A stretch of DNA of 64,000 bases from Pelagicoccus enzymogenes. GTDB lineage: Bacteria > Verrucomicrobiota > Verrucomicrobiia > Opitutales > Opitutaceae. Location of the stretch: contig NZ_JACYFG010000007.1 of assembly GCF_014803405.1 (NCBI RefSeq), positions 1 through 64,000 of the forward strand. The letters are read 5' to 3'. The position numbers and the translations under genes are program-made. Shown here one piece after another: positions 13,478-23,833 of this stretch. The notes under the pieces were generated by a model, which was not told where the DNA came from, did no database searches, and saw nothing but the letters and a program-made list of their open reading frames with translations. Each line of letters opens with the position of its first letter. The first letter of the stretch is position 1.

Positions 13478-15424
13478 CTATCTTGGCTCTCTCATGTACT
13501 TGTCGAGGAAAGCGAGGATCTGCTCGTAGGTCTTCATTCTTTTTTTGTGCTCGAAAATGTTGTGTCCCTCGTCGCCAACGAAGTGCGTCTCGAAAACGAC
13601 TCCCTCTTTTTTGAGTTCGCTCTTCAGCTTTTTTGACTGGCGGATCGATACGTTACGGTCCTCTTTTCCGTGTATCACAAAAATGGGGATCTTTATCTTG
13701 TCCACGTGGTGAATGGGCGAGATCGCCTCGAACGCCGCAGTGGATTCGTTGGGATCGCCGAATGCTTCTATCAAGCGCTTGTGCGAATACCGGCTTCGTT
13801 GGCGTTTGCGGGATTTCGTCATTTCTTCCCAGTCGAATACGCCCATGTTTGTGATGGCGCAGCGATAGAGATCGGGTTCGAAGGCGGCGCCGGAGATCGC
13901 CGCGTAGCCGCCGAAGCTGGCCCCCATGATCGCGACCCTATCTGGATCCGCGATACCACCGTTTATGGCGGTGCGAACCGCTTCGGCGATATCGCGATTC
14001 ATGGCGGCGAAGTCGTATTCAGGGTCATGGGAGATGCTTTTTCCGTATCCGGTTGAGCCGCGGTAATTGATTTTTAGCACCGCGTAACCTTGGGTAGCCA
14101 GGAATTGCGCCTCTTCGTCGAATGTCGCGAAATCGCGCGCCCACGGCCCACCATGGATAAGGGCCACGGTTGGATAGGGCGCTTTGCCTGAGGTCGGCCG
14201 GTTTAGGTAGCCTTCTAGGCGTAGGCCGTCGCTCGTCTTAAAATGGAAGATCTCGGTACGCGAGAGACGGTCGGGGGACAGCCATGGGGCAGACTTGCTT
14301 ATGTCGCGAATGGCTTTCTCCTTCAGGTCGAGCAATAGATACTCGGGTGGAACTGTATCGGAAAACGAATACACCAGGAGCCGTTGGAGCTTGGTGTCCC
14401 AGTCGTAGATGATATTTGCTCGATTTGGAATTGCTGAATCGAGCATGTTTTGGATTCCCAGCATCTCTTCGGCGAGCCAAACGGTCGTGGGGGTCGCTTT
14501 GGTGTAGGTGATACCGAGCAATTGGTCGTTGAAGGTCAGGTAACGCGCCGTCTCGGAGAAGTCGTAGTAGGGGTCTCTGAAAATGGGTTCGCTGATCTGC
14601 TTTGTCTCAAGATCGTAGAGGTAGAGGCCCTTGGTTTCCTCTCCGTTGTAGCCAGAAATGTAGATCTTGTTGTTTTCGTGGTGGAAGAGTTCGATGGACC
14701 AGTCTTCGGGATCGAGGTCCAGACTCGACCACGAGTTATTGCTGTTGCCAAGGAATGAAAATTGAAGCTTGTCCTCGTGGTACCTGAGCAATCCGCGCGC
14801 TTGGTGGGCGTGGTCGATATACCAACGGTAGATATCGCCGGTGGGCTCGGGGATTCTTTCAAGAATTAGGGGGTTGTCCGCCACGCGTGTACTGGCGGTG
14901 GTGTAGCCGTTCTTGTTCAGCTTCACAAGGGTTGGCTTCATGCTGCCGGAAGCCTGTACCCAAGCCCAGGCGGGGTCGCTTGTTTCTTCGTTGGGGTCCA
15001 GTATGGATACGACTGCGTCGTTCCCGAACAGGGGGCTAGCGGTTCCCTTGTCTATATCGTAGCGGTAGAGACCGTTGATATATCTTCCGACGGTAGCTAC
15101 CTTAAACCAGAGCGAGTCGTTATCGAGCCACCCGTGTTGGTAGATTTCGAAGCTTTCTGACCACTTGAATGAACGCTCGATTTTAATGGCATCCAGGTCG
15201 TAGATGATGAGTCCCTTTTCTTGGTCCACTCCTCCGATTGGGCCGATGCCAGCGGCGTATTTGCCGTCTGGAGACATGCTCATGCTTCGAATGAGTGGGG
15301 GACGGAAAAGGTTTTCCATGCTGTTGCCCTTTTCGATCTTGCGTTGCTTTTTCGCTGAAAGGGCAGGCAGCATCAGGCCAAGGGACATGGCGAAGCAGAA
15401 GAACGTGAAGAGCGATCTTTTCAT
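13478..15424 (-). CDS. Exported S9-family prolyl oligopeptidase-like peptidase
   Basis: A 648-residue peptidase with a signal peptide (MKRSLFTFFCFAMSLGLMLP, cut near ALSA), so it acts outside the cytoplasm on peptides. Residues about 40-390 form the beta-propeller typical of S9 enzymes. The C-terminal alpha/beta-hydrolase domain has the oxyanion segment ALIHGGPWARD, the nucleophile Ser near 503 in GASFGGYAA, the acid Asp near 589 in HGKEDRNV, and the base His near 621 in VGDEGHNIF. It most resembles the S9C (acylaminoacyl-peptidase/DPP-like) group. It is monocistronic by spacing. All catalytic residues are present. Confidence 0.92.
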   Translation of the reverse strand: MKRSLFTFFCFAMSLGLMLPALSAKKQRKIEKGNSMENLFRPPLIRSMSMSPDGKYAAGIGPIGGVDQEKGLIIYDLDAIKIERSFKWSESFEIYQHGWLDNDSLWFKVATVGRYINGLYRYDIDKGTASPLFGNDAVVSILDPNEETSDPAWAWVQASGSMKPTLVKLNKNGYTTASTRVADNPLILERIPEPTGDIYRWYIDHAHQARGLLRYHEDKLQFSFLGNSNNSWSSLDLDPEDWSIELFHHENNKIYISGYNGEETKGLYLYDLETKQISEPIFRDPYYDFSETARYLTFNDQLLGITYTKATPTTVWLAEEMLGIQNMLDSAIPNRANIIYDWDTKLQRLLVYSFSDTVPPEYLLLDLKEKAIRDISKSAPWLSPDRLSRTEIFHFKTSDGLRLEGYLNRPTSGKAPYPTVALIHGGPWARDFATFDEEAQFLATQGYAVLKINYRGSTGYGKSISHDPEYDFAAMNRDIAEAVRTAINGGIADPDRVAIMGASFGGYAAISGAAFEPDLYRCAITNMGVFDWEEMTKSRKRQRSRYSHKRLIEAFGDPNESTAAFEAISPIHHVDKIKIPIFVIHGKEDRNVSIRQSKKLKSELKKEGVVFETHFVGDEGHNIFEHKKRMKTYEQILAFLDKYMREPR

Positions 15425-15476
15425 CGGGCAGAGTGGGGTATGGAGTTAGAAGCGAAGGGGCGGAAGGCAGGCTTAA

Positions 15477-16838
15477 TCAAGAAACCGTTTCTGCCAACCG
15501 TTTTCCGCTGAGGATGGACGCTCCCATGGCGATGCCGTCGACGCAGTTGCCGCCGAAATGAAGCCCTGGGTACTCGTCCTCTAGGCTATGCAGCGTTTCC
15601 TTCCAGGGGGCGAAATCGCGGGTGTACTGCGGAATGGCCCGCGGCCAAGAACTGCAATGGTAGAAGCTCGGTTCGCCTTCGAGGCCGACAAGCGATCGTA
15701 GGTCGCTGAGGGCGATTGGCAGGAGCTTTTCAGGGGAGAGGGAGGCGAACTCAGGGTGGCGGATCCCGCCCATCATCACGGTTAACAGGCAATGCCCTTG
15801 GGGGGCTCGACCCTCGTAGAGAGAGGAGCTAAAAAGGGCTCCGAGGATGGTGGGCGACTCCTTGCTGGGTACGAGGACTCCGAATCCATCCAGGGGATGA
15901 GCGATCTGTTCGCGCCGAAATCCCAAGGCTAGGCTATGTACGGGCGGGTATTCGAGATTTGGGGACGCCTTGAGCGGTTCGGAGATCCCTTTGCTCCAGG
16001 CGATTCGCTTGATAGCGTAGGAGGGTAGGCAGACGATGAGGTTCTTGGCGAAGCCCTCGAAGTTCTCCCCGTCTCGTTTCCAGGTGACTTGCCAGGCTTC
16101 GTCGACGCGATTGACGGCGACTGCTTCGGAGTTGAGCCAGAGCCGATTGCCCAGTTTACGGCCAATGGTTTTTGGCAGGACGCCGAGGCCTTCCCGAAAG
16201 CTGATGGAGCGTTTCTTGTAGGCGGTGCCTTCCCGCTTTTGTCGCTTCTTGTGCTTGATCGCTCCGCGGATGATGGAGCCTCCCTCTCGTTCGAAGCCCC
16301 TCATGATGGGAAAGGCCTGTTCGAGTATGAGCTTGTGAGGGTCTCCTGCGTATACGCCGCTGACGAAGGGGTCGATCGCGTAGTCGAGGAAATCTCTCCC
16401 CATGCGACGCTGCACGAAGCTGGCTACGGTTTCGGTTCTTCCGGCCCGCTCTGAAATTTGCTTGCGGAAGGGTTCCAGCAGAAACCCAAGCTTTCCCTTT
16501 ATGGAAAAGAGCGGAGTGGTGACCGCCTGTAGTGGGGAAGTGGGTACGGCTACGGGCCGTCCTTTCTTTACGATGTAGCGTTTGTTGGCGACTGGATTGG
16601 TCTCCTGCAGCTGGTCTTGCAGGCCTAATTCGGCTATGAAGCTCTCCACCCAGGGGGCTGGAAGGAGCAGGGAATTAGGTCCGCGTTCGAAGAGGTAGCC
16701 ATCTTTTTGGCAAGAAGTGATCGGTCCGCCGGGGTGCGAAGCTTTTTCGATGACCGATATGTCGAGGCCGCCTTGCTGGGCAAGGTAGGCAGCGGTCAGT
16801 CCGCTGATGCCGCCTCCAAGTATGATCGCGTCTTGCAT
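15477..16838 (-). CDS. hemY: Protoporphyrinogen oxidase (HemY-type), last gene of heme operon
   Basis: A 453-residue FAD enzyme that oxidises protoporphyrinogen IX to protoporphyrin IX (HemY-type members may act on coproporphyrinogen III). The N-terminal FAD-binding motif is IILGGGISGLTAAYLAQQGG followed by the E of SVIEKASHPGGPI. The GPNSLLLP and DPFVSGVYAGDP boxes are typical of the family, and the C-terminal GGNCVDGIAMGASILSGKRLA closes the FAD site. It lies 23 bp after the uroporphyrinogen decarboxylase gene and shares its direction, so it is the third gene of a hemF-hemE-hemY operon. The usual UPD of some hemY operons is present here as hemE. Confidence 0.92.
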   Translation of the reverse strand: MQDAIILGGGISGLTAAYLAQQGGLDISVIEKASHPGGPITSCQKDGYLFERGPNSLLLPAPWVESFIAELGLQDQLQETNPVANKRYIVKKGRPVAVPTSPLQAVTTPLFSIKGKLGFLLEPFRKQISERAGRTETVASFVQRRMGRDFLDYAIDPFVSGVYAGDPHKLILEQAFPIMRGFEREGGSIIRGAIKHKKRQKREGTAYKKRSISFREGLGVLPKTIGRKLGNRLWLNSEAVAVNRVDEAWQVTWKRDGENFEGFAKNLIVCLPSYAIKRIAWSKGISEPLKASPNLEYPPVHSLALGFRREQIAHPLDGFGVLVPSKESPTILGALFSSSLYEGRAPQGHCLLTVMMGGIRHPEFASLSPEKLLPIALSDLRSLVGLEGEPSFYHCSSWPRAIPQYTRDFAPWKETLHSLEDEYPGLHFGGNCVDGIAMGASILSGKRLAETVS

Positions 16839-16861
16839 GGCCTAGGTGTTGGAGAATTTCC

Positions 16862-17893
16862 TCAATCGTTGGACCAGTTGACGACGGTGTCGACTAAAGT
16901 CTCCATGTTTTCGATGCGGGCGGTGGGGTGGATTCCGTGACCGAGGTTGAAGATGTGGCCGGGGCGGTTTTTCATGGCTTCGAGGATACGCGTGGCGCTG
17001 TTTCGTACGATCTGAGGTTTGGTATCGAGCAGAACGGGATCGAGGTTCCCTTGGATGGCGACGTCGGAAGGGATTTGGGCGGCAGCTTCCTCGATAGGAA
17101 TGGTCCAGTCGACTGCTATGGCCTTTGGCTCGCAGGCTGCTTGGCGTCGGAGTTGCGGGGTGGTGCCTTTGGCGTAGATGATCATGGGGACCTCTTCGCG
17201 TACGGCGTCGATTATCTTGCGTATCCACTTCAGGGATGCGGCTTCGTAGTCCTCGCCGGAGATGATTCCGCCCCAGGAATCGAAGATCTGAATGGCGTCG
17301 GCGCCCGCCGCTTTCTGCATGCGGAAGTAGGCGATAAGGGCGTCGGAAATTTTTTCCATGAGGAGTTCGAAGGCGTTTCGGTCCTCGTAGAAAAGAGCTT
17401 TCACCTTGGCGAAATCTTTTGAGCTTCCGCCTTCGAGCATATAGGTGGCGAGGGTCCAAGGCGATCCTCCGAAGCCGAGCAGCATCTTGGAGCCGTTGAG
17501 TTCGGAGTCGATGAGCTTGAGGGCTTGGGCAACGTAGTTGAGCTTTTCTTCGATGGCGTTGCTGGTGAGGTTCTCGATTTGGGCGCGGCTCTCCAAGGTG
17601 TAGTCCATGCCGATACCGCCTTGCTCGCGGAAATGGTAGCCTTGACCCATGGCCTCGGGGATGACGAGGATGTCGGAGAAGAGGATGGCGGCGTCGAGGG
17701 GGAAGCGGCGTAGCGGCTGCAGGGTCACTTCCAAGGCGAGTTCCGGCGTTTGGGCCAGCTCGAGGAAGGAGTACTTCTCTTTCAGGGCGCGGTATTCGGG
17801 CAGGTAGCGGCCGGCTTGGCGCATGACCCAGATGGGAGGGCGATCGAGCGGTTGACAGTCGAGAGCAGCGAGGAAGCGTTCTTTTGAATTCAT
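16862..17893 (-). CDS. hemE: Uroporphyrinogen decarboxylase
   Basis: HemE converts uroporphyrinogen III to coproporphyrinogen III by removing four carboxyl groups. This 343-residue protein carries the N-terminal signature RPPIWVMRQAGRYLPEYR, the FSDILVIPEAMG segment, GFGGSPWTLATYMLEGGSS, FDSWGG and the C-terminal NLGHGIHPTARIENM. I start at the ATG at 17893 (MNSKERFLAAL). The upstream open frame to 18097 overlaps hemF and looks like shadow sequence. It is 26 bp downstream of hemF. Confidence 0.95.
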   Translation of the reverse strand: MNSKERFLAALDCQPLDRPPIWVMRQAGRYLPEYRALKEKYSFLELAQTPELALEVTLQPLRRFPLDAAILFSDILVIPEAMGQGYHFREQGGIGMDYTLESRAQIENLTSNAIEEKLNYVAQALKLIDSELNGSKMLLGFGGSPWTLATYMLEGGSSKDFAKVKALFYEDRNAFELLMEKISDALIAYFRMQKAAGADAIQIFDSWGGIISGEDYEAASLKWIRKIIDAVREEVPMIIYAKGTTPQLRRQAACEPKAIAVDWTIPIEEAAAQIPSDVAIQGNLDPVLLDTKPQIVRNSATRILEAMKNRPGHIFNLGHGIHPTARIENMETLVDTVVNWSND

Positions 17894-17919
17894 TTGATGG
17901 ATGGAGAGTCTGTAGCCGT

Positions 17920-18849
17920 TCAGTCTGTAGCTTTCAACCAGTCGGTGGGTTTCAGGAAGGTGTCGTAGAGTTCGGCTTCGGGGCTGTTCGCTTCTGGCCG
18001 GTAGTCGTATTTCCACTCCACGACCGGCGGCAGGGACATGAGAATGGATTCGGTGCGTCCGTTGCTTTGCAGGCCGAAGTGGGTTCCACGGTCCCAAACC
18101 AAGTTGAACTCTACGTATCGCCCGCGTCGATACAGCTGGAACTTTCTTTCGCGTTCTGCGTAGGGCGTGTTTAAGCGGCGGGTCACGATTTCGGAGTAGG
18201 CCTCCATGAAGTGTTCTGCCACGCTTTTGATTAGTCCGAGGGCGTTTTCGAATCCTCCTTCGTCGAAGTCGTCGAAGAAGAGCCCGCCGATGCCTCGGGG
18301 TTCGTTGCGATGCTTGAGGAAGAAGTACTCATCGCACCATTTCTTGAATTTTGGATACAGGTGCTTGCCGAAGGGCTCGCAGGCTGCGCGGGCGTGCTGG
18401 TGCCAGGATACGCAGTCTTCCTCGAATCCGTAGTAGGGCGTGAGGTCGAAGCCGCCTCCGACCCACCAGATATCCTTCTCGTCTTGGTTTTGGGCGGGGG
18501 CGATGAAAACGCGTACGTTGGCGTGGGAGGTGGGGACGTAGGGGTTGCGTGGATGGATTACGATGGACACGCCAGTTGCGTGGAAGGGTCGTCCGGCGAG
18601 CTGGGGTCGGTTGGCGGTGGCGGATGGGGGGAGCTTGTCGCCCATCACGTGGGAGAAGTTGACGCCGGCCTTCTCGAAGGTTTGGCCGTTTTCGAGGACT
18701 CTGGAAATGCCTCCTCCTCCCTCGGCTCTTTTCCAGCTGTCACTCAGAAAGGGGGTTGAAGCGGCCTCGAGTTCCTCCAGGCGTGAGCAAAGTCGGGATT
18801 GGTAGTCGAGGAGGAAAGTTTTAGCTTGTTCGAGTTTATCTCGTTCCAC
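17920..18849 (-). CDS. hemF: Oxygen-dependent coproporphyrinogen III oxidase
   Basis: HemF oxidatively decarboxylates coproporphyrinogen III to protoporphyrinogen IX with molecular oxygen, so the organism makes heme aerobically. Motifs include [74 protein letters not shown] and [12 protein letters not shown] near the end. I place the start at the GTG at 18849 (309 residues), which matches the family's length. The frame stays open to a TTG at 18942, and no convincing Shine-Dalgarno marks either. It is the first gene of the heme operon. Confidence 0.92.
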   Translation of the reverse strand: MERDKLEQAKTFLLDYQSRLCSRLEELEAASTPFLSDSWKRAEGGGGISRVLENGQTFEKAGVNFSHVMGDKLPPSATANRPQLAGRPFHATGVSIVIHPRNPYVPTSHANVRVFIAPAQNQDEKDIWWVGGGFDLTPYYGFEEDCVSWHQHARAACEPFGKHLYPKFKKWCDEYFFLKHRNEPRGIGGLFFDDFDEGGFENALGLIKSVAEHFMEAYSEIVTRRLNTPYAERERKFQLYRRGRYVEFNLVWDRGTHFGLQSNGRTESILMSLPPVVEWKYDYRPEANSPEAELYDTFLKPTDWLKATD

Positions 18850-18993
18850 GCGGCCATGTGTAGCGGTTAAAGGCGTGAGGGCTAGAAATTTGTGTGGTGA
18901 ACGAGTATTTCTTAGTGGGAGCGAGCGGCTTTTTTCTCGCAATTAACTGCGTGCGGCGATTTAGGTTGCGGCTTGTTCTGTCGATAGGGAAGC

Positions 18994-19161
18994 ATGCTTG
19001 AAACGTTTTTTCTTATTTATGGCATGTTGATCGTGCTCGGCTCTTGGTTGATGTTGACTGCTGTGGCAGAGGCGCCTGTCGGGTACGAGGACGAAGATGG
19101 CTTCCACTATCTCCCGGCTCGCGTCGAAGAAGGACTCAACGAGCAAGCGGATCGCTGCTAA
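18994..19161 (+). CDS. Small single-span membrane protein, 55 residues
   Basis: A short open frame starting LETFFLIYGMLIVLGSWLML gives one hydrophobic segment (residues 5-25), followed by an acidic tail (GYEDEDGFHYLPARVEEGLN) ending in Cys. A GGGA ribosome-binding sequence lies at a proper distance before the ATG, and a strong intrinsic terminator follows 27 bp after the stop. This makes a real gene likely despite its length. I do not recognise the family. It is divergent from hemF and converges on the response regulator gene. Confidence 0.65.
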   Translation: MLETFFLIYGMLIVLGSWLMLTAVAEAPVGYEDEDGFHYLPARVEEGLNEQADRC

Positions 19162-19187
19162 GCGACGCTAGACGAATTTCTACGAAC

Positions 19188-19231
19188 AAAGAAAAGCCCT
19201 GCCGCATTTGATTCCGGCAGGGCTTTTCTTT
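19188..19231. terminator. Strong bidirectional intrinsic terminator
   Basis: AAAGAAAAGCCCTGCCG pairs with CGGCAGGGCTTTTCTTT around a 10-base loop. T-rich and A-rich flanks on both sides serve both the small + strand gene and the - strand response regulator gene. Confidence 0.92.
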
Positions 19232-19250
19232 GCTTAAATCGAGGTGGCTC

Positions 19251-20000
19251 TCAGTTGGTGTCCGACGACTTGACGAGCGGTTCGTACTGGTAGCCGATTC
19301 CGTGAATGGTCTTGAGGTTGTCCAGGGGCGCGTTCTTGCGTTTGAAGAGGTCGCGGATCTTCACGATGTACTGGTCCAAGGAGCGGCTGCGGATGTCGGC
19401 ATGAATGCCCCAGACGGAGTGGATCAGGTTCTTGCGGGTGATGATGGTCTCCGGGTTTTCGTGCAGGTAGGAGAGGATGCCGATCTCCTTGCGGCCAATG
19501 TTTACGATTTCGCCGTCCGGAAAGGTCACTTCCATGCTGGTCGGGTTGACGGAAGCGGTGTTGAACTCGAAGGGCGCGTCCGTGAGACGCACGTTTTTGG
19601 TTACGTTGAAGTCGTGCGCGACCTCGGCGCGTCTCAGCACCGCGTGGATGCGGGCCACCAGTTCGGGGGCGGAGAAAGGCTTGGTGACGTAGTCGTCAGC
19701 TCCGAGCTCCAGTCCTTTCACTTTGGAAATTTCCGAGTCGTTGCCGGTGAGGAAGATGGTGGGGATATTGATATCTTCGCGCTTCAAATCCTCGAGGAAG
19801 GCGAAACCGTTTTGGTCGGGCAGGGTGAGGTCGAGGAGCAGGATGTTCGCGAAGTTGTGCTTGAGGAAGCGCATTGCGAGGGCGCAGCGATTGCAAACCT
19901 GGGTTTGCATGCCTGCCGCTTCGAGGTGTTCCGAAATCACGTTCGCGAGCTCGGTTTCGTCTTCGACGATGAGCACAAGCGGTTTGGGTTTGGTAGGCAT
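19251..20000 (-). CDS. Orphan OmpR-family response regulator
   Basis: A 249-residue regulator. The receiver domain starts PLVLIVEDETELANVISEHL, with the phospho-acceptor Asp in ILLLDLTLPDQNGF, FLTGND, and Lys in DDYVTKPFS. The winged-helix C-terminus has NIGRKEIGILSYLHENPETI, RKNLIHSVWG and RSLDQYIVKIRDLF. No kinase gene is adjacent: neighbours are a small membrane protein gene and hisG, so the partner must lie elsewhere. It ends before a shared terminator. Confidence 0.92.
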   Translation of the reverse strand: MPTKPKPLVLIVEDETELANVISEHLEAAGMQTQVCNRCALAMRFLKHNFANILLLDLTLPDQNGFAFLEDLKREDINIPTIFLTGNDSEISKVKGLELGADDYVTKPFSAPELVARIHAVLRRAEVAHDFNVTKNVRLTDAPFEFNTASVNPTSMEVTFPDGEIVNIGRKEIGILSYLHENPETIITRKNLIHSVWGIHADIRSRSLDQYIVKIRDLFKRKNAPLDNLKTIHGIGYQYEPLVKSSDTN

Positions 20001-20237
20001 GGCGGATCTTTTTGGTGTTAGCTAGTTTTGTGGTGGGGCAACGTGGCTAGGATCTTGTCCTGAGGAGAGGACAGCTCAGGTACTCCACTTAGCGAAAAGC
20101 AAGGTGTTTAGAGCTAAGCGTCATGGGCAACAATACCCATAATTAACAAATGTAAAATCACAAAATGTAAATTTATCGAATTTTGTTGCGCTCGTTTAGG
20201 CTTGAGGCTGAGGGCGACTCTGTTTTTTGAGTTTCTC

Positions 20238-21122
20238 GTGTCACAAGAACCGTCACTGATCATGTTTGGGCTGCCGAAGGGTAGCCTGGAAGAACCCACC
20301 ATCCGCCTCTTCCAAAAGGCCGGATGGAATATACGCAAGAGCTCTCGCTCCTACAAGCCGAGCATCGACGATTCTGAGCTGGATGGACGTTTCGTCCGCA
20401 GCCAGGAAATCAGCCGCTACGTCGACCATGGTTTTTTCGACTGCGGGCTTTGCGGCTACGACTGGGTCGTGGAAAACGAATCCGACGTGGTTGAGGTTTG
20501 CGATCTGGTCTACAGCCGCGCCTCGAATCGCCCGTCCTACTGGGTTTTGGCGGTACCGGAAGCGTCTCCGATCAAGGAGATCAAGGACCTACAGGGCAAG
20601 CGCATTGCGACCGAGGTCGTGGGCATGACCCGCAAGTTTCTCGCAAAGCACGGTGTAGAAGCTGAAATCGAGTTTTCCTGGGGCGCGACCGAAGTTAAGG
20701 TACCCGACATGGTGGACGCCATCGTGGACTTGACCGAAACCGGAAACTCCCTCCGCGCCAACAAGCTCCGCATCGTCGATACGCTGCTCAAGACCAATAC
20801 GAAGCTCATCGCCAACAAGAAGAGCTGGGAAGATCCCAAGAAGCGGGCCAAGATCGAGAACATCGCCATGATGTTGCAGGCGGCCCTTAACGCTGCGGAC
20901 AAGGTGGGCCTCAAGCTCAACGCGAAGCAGGAGAATCTCGACGAGATCCTCAAGATTCTGCCCGCCCTGCGTAACCCCACCGTCAACGCGCTGTCCGACA
21001 AGGACTGGGCAGCGGTCGAAGTGGTGCTGCAGGAAAAGCTGGTGCGCGACATCATCCCCAAGCTTAAGGAGCTGGGAGCGGTCGACATCATCGAGTACCC
21101 GCTGAACAAGGTGGTTCGCTAG
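20238..21122 (+). CDS. hisG: ATP phosphoribosyltransferase, long form
   Basis: HisG joins ATP and PRPP in the first step of histidine synthesis. This is the long, hisZ-independent form (294 residues). The catalytic part contains [20 protein letters not shown] and [16 protein letters not shown], and the PRPP loop is [22 protein letters not shown]-terminal regulatory domain (about residues 215-290) has [21 protein letters not shown] prefer the GTG at 20238, because starting at the ATG at 20262 would cut into the first beta strand before GLPKGS. The upstream 20001-20237 is AT-rich near the gene and holds no recognised site. Other his genes are not in the window. Confidence 0.93.
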   Translation: MSQEPSLIMFGLPKGSLEEPTIRLFQKAGWNIRKSSRSYKPSIDDSELDGRFVRSQEISRYVDHGFFDCGLCGYDWVVENESDVVEVCDLVYSRASNRPSYWVLAVPEASPIKEIKDLQGKRIATEVVGMTRKFLAKHGVEAEIEFSWGATEVKVPDMVDAIVDLTETGNSLRANKLRIVDTLLKTNTKLIANKKSWEDPKKRAKIENIAMMLQAALNAADKVGLKLNAKQENLDEILKILPALRNPTVNALSDKDWAAVEVVLQEKLVRDIIPKLKELGAVDIIEYPLNKVVR

Positions 21123-21232
21123 TCAAAAGCGGAGAATCGCCACTTTTTCCCTATTATTAGAGCAGTTTCTCGTATTTTCGCTTGCCCAAGGCAGGCGAGG
21201 GTGCGATTGCTGCCCGCTTGCGACATAAAACA

Positions 21233-21266
21233 AGCTCAGCCTCGTCGCGCCGCTTCCGGCTGAGCT
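21233..21266 (+). promoter_or_regulatory. Stem-loop between hisG and rpsA
   Basis: AGCTCAGCC (21233-21241) pairs exactly with GGCTGAGCT (21258-21266). No T run follows, so it is not a clear terminator. Lying about 95 bp before the rpsA start, it could be a leader structure. The rest of 21123-21361 shows nothing I can name. Confidence 0.45.
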
Positions 21267-21361
21267 ATTCAAAAATCAAACCCGAGCCGGTTCGCTGGCT
21301 CACCTTTAGGTAGGTCATTGAGGAGATTGGAAGCTTCCGGAATGAAACCGCCAATTACATC

Positions 21362-23023
<1,662 letters not shown>

Positions 23024-23052
23024 TCCCGTATCACGTTTCTCGATACTTTCGA

Positions 23053-23081
23053 AGCGGGCCTCGTCTGAGGTCCGCTTTTTT
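23053..23081 (+). terminator. Intrinsic terminator of rpsA
   Basis: AGCGGGCCTC pairs with GAGGTCCGCT (one G-T wobble) around GTCT and is followed directly by TTTTTTT. Confidence 0.92.
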
Positions 23082-23175
23082 GTGGAGGGACGAGTTCCGC
23101 CTCGTCCGTGCTGCAGGAGTTGGTTCCGCTGGTTTGCAGAGCAGGTGGGCCGGCTTGTCCCCAAGGCGGCTTTGT

Positions 23176-23253
23176 TGTTGGGCAGCGTTTAAAGAGCGTC
23201 CTCGGAAAAGCCGCTCCACCTGAGCTTGCGCCAATCGCGGGGCGAGGCCGCTA
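23176..23253 (+). repeat. Dispersed intergenic repeat before nuoA
   Basis: The segment with AGAGCGTCCTCGGAAAAGCC followed by GCTCCACCTGAGC is a variant of 28513-28560 (CGAGCGTCTTCGGAGAAGCC, CGCCACCTGA). It is followed by a degenerate copy of the REP-like palindrome at about 23233-23253. No gene is supported in 23082-23417. Confidence 0.65.
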
Positions 23254-23417
23254 CCCGCATTTCCCTGTATTCGAAAGTTGGATCGGCTTGAGTGGACGCA
23301 GTTTGTAGCGAGATGAGGCGGCTTTCGCCGCTGCAGACTACTTTTGTGGGCGGATCGAGCGGTCTTTTTAGCATTTGCCTTGAAATCAGCCGCTTATTGG
23401 GGATCTTAGCCTGCGTC

Positions 23418-23792
23418 ATGACCGTTTCTGACTTCGTACCTGTATTGATCCAAATCGCCCTCGCAGCGGGACTCGCCGGAGCCATCCTAACTGGGAGCGT
23501 GCTTTTCGGCCAGCGTGGATCAAAGAACAAGATTAAGAACTACGCCTACGAGTGCGGCATAAAGTCAGACGGCAAAACGAGCACCCGCTTCTCCGTAAAG
23601 TTTTACGTGACCGCGATGCTCTTTATCCTCTTCGATATCGAAGTGCTCTTTCTGATCCCCTGGGTGCTGGTGTACCGCGATTTCGTGGCCAACAGCCTTC
23701 CGATTCTTGGCCCCATCCTCTTTTTCCTCGGAGTGCTCGTCGTCGGGCTTTTCTACGAGCTGAAAAAGGGCGCGTTGGAGTGGGAAAAGTAA
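23418..23792 (+). CDS. nuoA: NADH-quinone oxidoreductase subunit A, isolated
   Basis: NuoA is a small membrane subunit of respiratory complex I. This 124-residue protein has three membrane segments (about residues 5-28, 62-85 and 92-115). The conserved loop YECGIKSDGKTSTRFSVKFY contains the Cys of the quinone-site loop, followed by LFDIEVLFLIPW. I start at ATG 23418, because the longer frame from 23292 includes repeat-derived sequence. It is unusual that no other nuo gene follows; the next gene encodes an EIIA-diadenylate cyclase protein. The rest of complex I must be elsewhere. Confidence 0.93.
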   Translation: MTVSDFVPVLIQIALAAGLAGAILTGSVLFGQRGSKNKIKNYAYECGIKSDGKTSTRFSVKFYVTAMLFILFDIEVLFLIPWVLVYRDFVANSLPILGPILFFLGVLVVGLFYELKKGALEWEK

Positions 23793-23833
23793 GTCTGTCC
23801 TAACCAGGTCGCAGGGGGCTGCTTTGCCCCGAC

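Noticed and set aside
17894-18097. Longer uroporphyrinogen decarboxylase with an added N-terminus
   Set aside because: The extra residues overlap hemF and have the composition of a shadow frame; the family start is MNSKERF at 17893.
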